Below, piece after piece: positions 6,101-10,385 of a stretch of 10,385 nt of DNA. The notes beneath the pieces were generated by a model. It saw nothing but the letters and a program-made list of their open reading frames with translations. It was not told where the DNA came from and did not search any database. The stretch is from Paracoccaceae bacterium (GTDB lineage Bacteria > Pseudomonadota > Alphaproteobacteria > Rhodobacterales > Rhodobacteraceae), in assembly GCA_026709725.1 (NCBI GenBank), contig JAPOSK010000162.1, forward strand, positions 1 to 10,385, given 5' to 3'. Made by a program: the position numbers and the translations under genes. Each line of letters opens with the position of its first letter. Positions within the stretch are counted from its first letter, which is position 1.

Positions 6101-8068
6101 GAACCCAATGAATGGGGAGATATATTGCCTTTGGGGGCCGCGGGGTCAGAAGGCGTTGGAATTGAGTACATCTTTCGCGCGGCTAGTGACGATACCACTA
6201 TTGCAAGCGGTTTGCCGAACAACGATTGGGGGTATGACAATCCTTCAACTCCCTATTATGACGGAATACCTCCAGACACGGCGTTAAACAGAACCAACCC
6301 CTATTTGATTCGTTTTTCCCGCAAGGTCCCCGGCCAGCCGGATGCGGGGGATCTGCCCTACAATGTGGTAAGCGGGGCAAGGGTCAGAAAACCCGGCTGG
6401 GGCAACTGGGTTCAAGATGCGGCTGTTCTTGTTGTGGGCGCGGATGGCGCGGGGCGGGAGTGGATATTCCGCCGCACCAACAGCGACACGGCCCCTACAA
6501 TTCCCACAACCAGCACGGCGAACCGGATGGCGGATGATTACCGCCCGCCAAATTGGGTTGACGATCCGCCGTCACCTACCGCAACACAGCAATATGTGTG
6601 GGCATCGAACCGCAAAAGAACCAAGACGGATGAGAATTGGCAAGAGTTCAGCACCGCAACGCTATGGTCGAAATGGGCCAAGGATGGGGATGGAACACAG
6701 TCGCTTTATTCCCGCAACAACACGGGCACCGCGCCAAACAGCCCATCAAGCGGGGTTACATTAACCAGCGCGGCTTATCAGCAAGATAATTGGTCTCCTT
6801 CTGGAAACACATGGACGCGAAATCCAACAGGGGTAACAACGGATTTGCGGTATGAGTACATTTCGCAAAGGATAAAAACAAACGGAACTTGGGGAGCGTA
6901 CAGCACACCAGCCCTGTTTTCCCGGTGGGGCGAGGGGCAGCGCGGGCAGCGGGGATCGTCTGGCTACTTGTGGTGGGGCGGGACCGCGACAGATACAGCC
7001 CCAGCCAAACCTTCGGCCACGGGTTACAACTTCACAACGGGGGTGCCGACTGGTTTAAGCAGCACGGATTGGTCTCCCAGCCCCCCAACAGCGGGCGTTG
7101 CATCAGGTTCCCAATCAGAAGTGTGGACTGTTTACTATACCGTACTAGAAAGTGGAGACTATAACGAAGCGACCAGAACTTGGAGTGGTCAAACAGTTAC
7201 GTTTGGAGACGTGCAAAAAGGAATTAGCTTTACGGGGGTCGTGTCTTTTGATTCAAGGAGTGGCCGGTTTAGCAGCGGAGACACAGAAATAGATGGTGAA
7301 ACAACAACTATCGACGGAGGGGCAATTAGAACAGGAACGATTTCTGTTGATAAATTATTGTCTAACAGCACAACGACAAGAGTTGCGGTAGGAGAAGGTG
7401 AGCAGTTTGGTTTAGGATTGAGTGGCTCAAATAGAGTGGAGTACGACGAAAGACTTTATTGCGTCACAGGTTACTTTGAAACAAGTTTAACAGAAGCCTG
7501 TTATGCCGTTGTCGGGGTTGCCAGCAACGCCAGTTCCATTGGAGCGGCGTTTGCCTATGCGGGTCCGGGAGACGACTATCACGTTAATCTTGCCACTCAG
7601 ACTCATGCCATTTATCTTTCTCCTAACTTCAATGTTGACTGGGGTGGCGATGTTGTTGTTCGAGATTTACGTGTCACTGGCAATTTCACATTGCCAGAAA
7701 ATGTGACTGTAACAGGTACGCTAACTGTAAGGGGAGCCACGTCTCTTCAAGGGGGTGCCACAGTAACCGGAACACTATCGGCAACCACAGAACTAAGGGT
7801 AACATCGGATAGAAAAGTAAAAGAAAATCTTGTCCCCATTGACAACGCTTTAGATAAGTTGCAGACCCTTGTTGGTTACACATTCGACAAGGATGGCGAA
7901 AGAAGCGCGGGCCTTATAGCTCAAGATGTTCAGAAAGTGCTGCCAGAAGCGGTAAAAGAAATAGAGGGAATGCTTACTTTATCGCCCACCGCCGTTCTTG
8001 GAATCGCGGTGCAAGCCATCAACGAATTGAAGAGGCAGGTTGACAGCCTGGCCAAAAAATGCCAGTAA
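2726..8068 (+). CDS. Giant tail fibre-like protein with FN3 array, Trp-rich repeats and C-terminal peptidase S74 chaperone, 1780 aa
   Basis: Probably a trimeric receptor-contacting fibre or tail-tip protein. Domains in order: module A (1-142); FN3 1 (143-238); FN3 2 (242-334); C-terminal piece of a SwmB-type repeat (339-392); FN3 3 (400-492), 4 (498-592) and 5 (595-689); a Trp-rich unit (about 690-757); an Ig-like domain with TYQWQ (about 761-858); a PKD-like domain opening AEAGPNQTI and containing TYAWAITSG (about 861-954); six Trp-rich repeats (about 964-1499); a transition with IDGGAIRTGTISVDKL (about 1530-1546), a phrase typical of J-like central fibres; a beta-repeat shaft (VTGNFTL, VTGTLTV, VTGTLSA; about 1642-1692); and an S74 domain (1694-1780). 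Self-cleavage before Ser1694 would release an 87-residue chaperone after trimerisation, as known for S74 fibres. The start at 2726 has GGGGA 7 nt upstream and a TAATG overlap. GC falls in the last 0.9 kb. Confidence is high for a phage fibre-type protein; the exact virion position is unknown. Confidence 0.93.
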   Translation: MATQTIRLTSSTHTYNSVGNVKRFLANTPAPRMNAAFVESGSAFFGFFEIRDNGFIDFDFRTTASGATSANANFTAAFAQASVVITQGTNSLTIDLGEISDADSEDPFRGTDPNLIDDAIAFYNALSDTTITFAFDDTVVATKLTTPTGLSGTAGDGQVALSWTDISNEDNYELQYRIGSSGAWTDWGTDPAAGSTSATITGLTNGTGYQFRIRAIGDGTVYTDSDWSSPTGSVTPAAAPVQLAAPTGLTGTVGNARVALSWNAVANASNYTVQRRTRPTGSWGNAVTVAGTSRTITGLTNGQGYQFRVRANGDGTSYLTSAYSGPSTTLTPVAPPAPTISGRTITITLDTPVQNGQTVTISYSPPNADSDKIQDAAGNFAAAFAGEAVTNNVPGAVAVKLATPTGLTGTAGDGEVSLSWNAVANASDYDVQYRAGSSGSWTDHGSPSGTSTTVTGLTNSQAYEFRIRAGGDGTNYTDSDFSSAISTTPVAPAPTATKLATPNRPTGVAGNQRTIISWTDSNSGNESSYTIQYRIGSSGTWQNWTRTGSGDSETVTGLTNGTGYQFRVRADGDGTSYSNSDFSAPSATVTPQAQQLATPAAPTATAGNAQATITFTAVTNGSNYDVQRRAGSGSWVNVTRSDDTALSETITGLTNGTAYTFRIRAVGDGSRFTTSSWSAPSNSVTPTTGRTTTQVVRYARATTQPAAPATTVENPGAPWTTTSEPDPTATLNVYQLSWTRVYVNGTFQSASGSVSQVAAAFGTLTVSISSSDSNNQVPVNAPVRFTATPGGTATGQVTYQWQRFSGGSWVNEGSASALRTLDITRTTAQTVRIRVSATTPEITTPVVSSEISTQWIATTITAEAGPNQTIGSGNRSRPLGGADSITNPLGSTTYAWAITSGTGGSLSSATAREPTFQAPTLTAGSANRVFTITKRVTNNGVTSAADSVTITVTAPETSTITVVDTVYRLEDAGDTPNRPTGGTTNERHTPSGWDRDPPSDGTWTDDPQGPTTELPFEWVAKGRKVDGSWREFSNPALWSKLPLEGRADLAFIYKLAPLENTPTDRPSNTAQYNTDTKRLRFDRNDDDFDETASNGWLVSIPTTVPAGERIYIRTATASGVGAIPIEPNEWGDILPLGAAGSEGVGIEYIFRAASDDTTIASGLPNNDWGYDNPSTPYYDGIPPDTALNRTNPYLIRFSRKVPGQPDAGDLPYNVVSGARVRKPGWGNWVQDAAVLVVGADGAGREWIFRRTNSDTAPTIPTTSTANRMADDYRPPNWVDDPPSPTATQQYVWASNRKRTKTDENWQEFSTATLWSKWAKDGDGTQSLYSRNNTGTAPNSPSSGVTLTSAAYQQDNWSPSGNTWTRNPTGVTTDLRYEYISQRIKTNGTWGAYSTPALFSRWGEGQRGQRGSSGYLWWGGTATDTAPAKPSATGYNFTTGVPTGLSSTDWSPSPPTAGVASGSQSEVWTVYYTVLESGDYNEATRTWSGQTVTFGDVQKGISFTGVVSFDSRSGRFSSGDTEIDGETTTIDGGAIRTGTISVDKLLSNSTTTRVAVGEGEQFGLGLSGSNRVEYDERLYCVTGYFETSLTEACYAVVGVASNASSIGAAFAYAGPGDDYHVNLATQTHAIYLSPNFNVDWGGDVVVRDLRVTGNFTLPENVTVTGTLTVRGATSLQGGATVTGTLSATTELRVTSDRKVKENLVPIDNALDKLQTLVGYTFDKDGERSAGLIAQDVQKVLPEAVKEIEGMLTLSPTAVLGIAVQAINELKRQVDSLAKKCQ
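3246..3271 (+). repeat. 26-bp exact direct repeat, copy 1 (in FN3 unit 1)
   Basis: Identical over 26 bases to 4317-4342. After one mismatch the match continues for CATGG, so 31 of 32 bases agree. It encodes Q-Y-R-I-G-S-S-G in the C-strand region. The units are otherwise diverged at synonymous sites, so the identity points to recent local recombination or conversion. Confidence 0.75.
3740..3901 (+). other. C-terminal piece of a split SwmB-type repeat
   Basis: Residues 339-392 of the 1780-aa protein (TISGRTITITL... to VTNN) align without a gap, 54 residues to 54, with residues 53-106 of the complete copy at 879-1196, including GQTVT and the final VTNN. No N-terminal half precedes it; instead an FN3 unit ends with the linker TPVAPPAP. 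Confidence 0.75.
4317..4342 (+). repeat. 26-bp exact direct repeat, copy 2 (in FN3 unit 4)
   Basis: Identical to 3246-3271. The copies are 1,071 nt apart and in the same reading frame, so recombination between them would delete or duplicate three FN3 units plus the SwmB fragment without shifting the frame. Confidence 0.75.
5615..7222 (+). repeat. Six degenerate Trp-rich tail repeats
   Basis: Units begin at about residues 964, 1050, 1146, 1244, 1324 and 1410 of the 1780-aa protein (80-100 residues each). The shared order is an aromatic strand (VYRL, IYKL, YIFR, WIFRR, LYSR, YLWW), then T/A-x-P, a W-x-x-x-P segment (GWDRDPP, NWVDDPP, NWSPSG, DWSPSPP), a strand such as FEWVAKGRK or YVWASNRKR, and in units 1, 4 and 5 G-x-W-x-x-[FY]-S-x-[PA]-x-L-[WF]-S. 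Similar units occur in the C-terminal parts of lambda J-like tail-tip proteins (from memory of the family). Gene 1 carries at least one related unit. Confidence 0.75.
7805..8068 (+). other. Peptidase S74 intramolecular chaperone domain and predicted self-cleavage point
   Basis: Residues 1694-1780. The motif SDRKVKENL gives Ser1694 and Lys1699, the Ser-Lys spacing (+5) of S74 and Myrf-type ICE domains. It is followed by ALDKLQTLVGYTF, the S-A-G-L-I-A-Q-D-V core, VLPEAV, and a helical tail (AVQAINELKRQVDSL) able to form a coiled coil. The family assists fibre trimerisation and then cuts itself off just before the Ser; here the cut would fall before base 7805. At 87 residues it is compact, but every conserved block is present. 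Confidence 0.9.
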
Positions 8069-10385
8069 CCAGCACTCTTCCAATTACACTTCAAGACGTT
8101 GCGGAAGAGTTTGATAACGACTACCCTGATAATTTTCCTTATGGTTTAACCCAGTTTCTGGCTGGCGCATCAACCAATTACACTCCCGCGGGAACGGTAA
8201 ACGGGGCTGGAAACGCCATACCTTCAGCCGTTCCCATAAACTTAACTGATTTTCTTGGGGCATCCAAAGGGCTTCCCGGCATTCGCAATTTGCGGGTGAC
8301 ACAAATTACCGCGGTTTCCGCGTTGCTGACTTGGGAGTGGCCTGTTGAGCCGCCCACACACACAATAGTTTCCGCCAGTATTGATGCGTATGCGGGCAAT
8401 GTTCGCATATCCGGCAACGAAGGTCCCCCCAATGCCAGTTACCGGCTTGGAGTTGACACTCAAAGATTGGTGCCAAACACGGATTACAGGGTTGAAATGC
8501 GGGTTTTCTGGAGACCTCTTGCGCCACCAAGAACGGTTGTTTTGGGCAGCAGGGTTGCAGAGGTTGAATTCACCACCTTAACCGCTCTTCAAAGATCAAG
8601 GGATTTTTACGTACGATCTATTCTAGAGCCGGTTGCGCCAAATGATGCATCTTTTGATGTCTATGCCGATAGTCCCATTGGCGGATGGTCAATAACAGAG
8701 CTTATGCCAACTGAAACAATGGCTGTGTGGACCATTACCCTGGTTCAAACATTCGGTCAGATGCCATTCAACGAAATGAATTTTCTTGAGAACATGTGGT
8801 CGGAAGTTAAAAAGTTCAAAGATGCCCTCGGCCCCGTTAGAACAAGAATGCGAACTTTTTACAGGCGCGCAACCGGAAGTTTCCCCTATGTTCGCCCGGC
8901 GGGGGCGTCTTTGGGAGGCTTTGCTTCATATACAACACCCATCAGCGGGTGGAGCGTTGTGGATCCCGGGGCCACCGTGCCCGCTTTCACACAAGAGTTG
9001 CTTCAAACTTTTAGAAGGGATTTCACAGAAGAAAATTGGCAAAGCAACACATGGGGTCCCGTTACATACCGTCCTCCCCAAACAAACGATGCTGTTTTGA
9101 AAGCAACAATCGTGGGTCCTGAGACAGCGCGGTTAAATGAAGAAGTTAGGCTAACTTTTGCGGTAACGGGAACAGCGAGAAATCAAACTCCGGCATCCCA
9201 TGTTTGGAGCGGAGGCGGAACCGGGCCATTTGTGCAATTCACGCGAAACACCGCCGGAGACCACACTGTAACAATTCAAGTAAACAGAGGGCCGTACATC
9301 GCAACAGATTCCCACACCGTGGTGTTCTCTGGTTTTGCGGTTTCCATAACAGCCGATCCCGGGCTTGAGGTGGTCACGGGGACAACGGTAACACTGACCG
9401 CGGTTCCAACGCCCGCTGGGGGAAACATCACTTACATTTGGAGCGGCGATGCCAGCGGCACATCGCAAACCGCAACCGTAACAAGCGCGGTGGTGGGGAG
9501 GGCAACGGCAACGGTTGTGGTTCAGAAGGGAACGGAAAGCGCAACCGCATCCATCTCGATTCGCTTTGTGGCAAACACAACACGAAGCAAAAAGTATTAC
9601 CGCAACGCGGCCACGAGGCCAAACGCCCCAAGCGGCACCGCTTTTGCCATCTTTGATCAAAGCTCCATTGGCGCGTGGCAAGATACAATCCCGGCCCCAG
9701 CGATTGTGAATGGAGAAGAAGGGCCGCAATGGGAAGTTACTTTAACCCAGTACTTTAATTCAAACACCAAAGATGCAAGCAGTTTTGTTCGAAATGAATG
9801 GTCGGCTGTCACCCAGCTTAACGCAAACCGCATCACCGCGGTTATAAACGCTTTAACGGGAGGAGATTGCTATACCGCAAATCAGATTTACACCATAACT
9901 TCATCTGTTAGCGGCGGAACCCCGCCTTACACCTACAACTGGAGTGGCGATGTTTCAGGCACAAACAGCGATGCTGTCTTTAGGCCAACAAGAGCTGGAG
10001 CCAGTTACGAGTTTTCTCTTCGTGTTGTTGATGACGCGGGACTAAGTGCTTTGGCAACAGTAACCGCGTGTGTTGAACAAGGGGATAGAACCAGTCGCAG
10101 TTATGTTTATTATGCAAATTCCTCTCTTGATACGGGTCTTCAAGGACCAAGCTCCCAGTCGGTATCTTTGGGAGCAACGATAAGGGCGGGGGGTGTTACT
10201 TGGAGTCGCGTGCGGGACCCATCCAGCGAAACAAACAATGGCGCGACAGCGTCAGAAAATGTTTGGGCTGTCAGCGTAACCCAGGTCTTTCAAGAACCGG
10301 ACAACCGGGAGGAGTATGATCCCCGTGACTTTTTGCGCAACGAATGGGGAACTCCCGCTATCGTGTACAACAAACTGGGGCTGAC
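8059..10385 (+). CDS. Modular phage tail protein with FN3, PKD-like and four Trp-rich repeats (3' end outside window)
   Basis: The frame is open from ATG 8059 to the window edge (775 residues, no stop). The start is bounded by an in-frame TGA at 8041, and the N-terminus fits a module often seen in phage tail proteins: a strand (LPITLQDVAEEF), a Tyr/Leu segment with L-A-G-A, then I-P-S and the close INLTDFLGA (residues 1-69). An FN3-like domain follows (about 75-175; LRVTQITAVSALLTW and PNTDYRVEMRV), then Trp-rich unit 1 (177-261), unit 2 (263-338), PKD/Ig-like domains (345-424 and 426-502), unit 3 (509-592), a PKD-like domain with TPPYTYNWSGD and Cys604/Cys671 (594-675), and unit 4 (677 to the edge). 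It overlaps the fibre gene by 10 nt. The best purine run (AGAGG at 8031) is 23 nt upstream, too far, so initiation probably depends on termination of the fibre gene. No catalytic motif is visible. It is probably another virion appendage protein, with moderate certainty on role. Confidence 0.88.
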   Translation, partial: MPVTSTLPITLQDVAEEFDNDYPDNFPYGLTQFLAGASTNYTPAGTVNGAGNAIPSAVPINLTDFLGASKGLPGIRNLRVTQITAVSALLTWEWPVEPPTHTIVSASIDAYAGNVRISGNEGPPNASYRLGVDTQRLVPNTDYRVEMRVFWRPLAPPRTVVLGSRVAEVEFTTLTALQRSRDFYVRSILEPVAPNDASFDVYADSPIGGWSITELMPTETMAVWTITLVQTFGQMPFNEMNFLENMWSEVKKFKDALGPVRTRMRTFYRRATGSFPYVRPAGASLGGFASYTTPISGWSVVDPGATVPAFTQELLQTFRRDFTEENWQSNTWGPVTYRPPQTNDAVLKATIVGPETARLNEEVRLTFAVTGTARNQTPASHVWSGGGTGPFVQFTRNTAGDHTVTIQVNRGPYIATDSHTVVFSGFAVSITADPGLEVVTGTTVTLTAVPTPAGGNITYIWSGDASGTSQTATVTSAVVGRATATVVVQKGTESATASISIRFVANTTRSKKYYRNAATRPNAPSGTAFAIFDQSSIGAWQDTIPAPAIVNGEEGPQWEVTLTQYFNSNTKDASSFVRNEWSAVTQLNANRITAVINALTGGDCYTANQIYTITSSVSGGTPPYTYNWSGDVSGTNSDAVFRPTRAGASYEFSLRVVDDAGLSALATVTACVEQGDRTSRSYVYYANSSLDTGLQGPSSQSVSLGATIRAGGVTWSRVRDPSSETNNGATASENVWAVSVTQVFQEPDNREEYDPRDFLRNEWGTPAIVYNKLGL
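8587..10385 (+). repeat. Four interspersed Trp-rich units in the 3' gene
   Basis: Units at 8587-8841, 8845-9072, 9583-9834 and 10087-10385 share an opening R-x-x-x-[FY]-[YV], a middle G/A-x-W or T-W, the strand W-x-[VI]-[TS]-[LV]-x-Q-x-F (VWTITLVQTF, QWEVTLTQYF, VWAVSVTQVF; FTQELLQTF in unit 2) and a closing N-x-W (FLENMW, WQSNTW, FVRNEW, FLRNEW). Units 1 and 2 are adjacent. Two PKD/Ig-like domains separate units 2 and 3, and one separates 3 and 4. The pattern resembles, but is distinct from, the Trp-rich repeats of the 1780-aa protein. Confidence 0.75.

Noticed and set aside
5610..6101. Overlapping + strand frame of 163 codons inside the 1780-aa gene
   Set aside because: It covers the Trp-rich repeats in another frame, shows no recognisable motif and has no sensible ribosome binding site or operon position.
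7141..8068. Variable region of a diversity-generating retroelement at the fibre tip
   Set aside because: No C-type lectin-like motif, no duplicated template region and no reverse transcriptase are visible in the window.
8069..8140. Transcription terminator after the fibre gene
   Set aside because: There is no GC-rich hairpin followed by a T run, and the next gene already overlaps this junction.
9151..9729. Antisense open frame of 192 codons inside the last gene
   Set aside because: It is Cys/Arg/Gly-rich with no domain signal and lies opposite a well-supported domain-bearing frame; it is a shadow of codon bias on the + strand.

Overview
The window looks like part of the tail or adsorption module of a tailed bacteriophage (Caudoviricetes-type) or a prophage. 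The evidence is protein architecture: very large beta-rich, Thr/Ser/Gly/Asn-rich proteins built from fibronectin type III (FN3), Ig-like, PKD-like and SwmB-type repeats, Trp-rich repeats like those of phage tail-tip and fibre proteins, and a C-terminal peptidase S74 intramolecular chaperone typical of trimeric tail fibres and spikes. The host cannot be named. No bacterial housekeeping gene, RNA gene, integrase, IS element or CRISPR array is visible.

Layout: four genes, all on the + strand and packed without gaps. (1) 1-420 is the 3' end of a gene that begins before the window; it carries a Trp-rich repeat paralogous to part of gene 3. (2) 420-2726 is a 768-aa protein of unnamed 'module A', a complete SwmB-type repeat, two Ig-like domains, a second module A, a third Ig-like domain and the first 43 residues of another SwmB-type repeat. 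(3) 2726-8068 is a 1780-aa fibre-like protein: a third module A, five FN3 domains with a SwmB fragment after the second, a Trp-rich unit, an Ig-like and a PKD-like domain, six Trp-rich repeats, a beta shaft and an S74 domain with a Ser-Lys dyad. (4) 8059 to the window end is an open frame with no stop in the window: an N-terminal module common in phage tail proteins, an FN3 domain, then four copies of a Trp-rich unit alternating with three PKD/Ig-like domains.

The junctions are a TGATG overlap (1/2), a TAATG overlap (2/3) and a 10-nt overlap (3/4), so the genes are probably co-transcribed and translationally coupled. No stretch over 300 bases lacks a gene, and I see no promoter or terminator. 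The proteins are most likely structural, receptor-contacting parts of one virion appendage. That is inference from domain content; no enzyme domain other than the S74 self-cleaving chaperone is recognisable.

The most notable points are: a SwmB-type domain split between genes 2 and 3, whose pieces match residues 1-43 and 53-106 of the intact copy without gaps; an unnamed module of about 140-165 residues in three copies, at the start of genes 2 and 3 and once inside gene 2; and a lower-GC 3' end of gene 3. Together they suggest a region remodelled by module shuffling.
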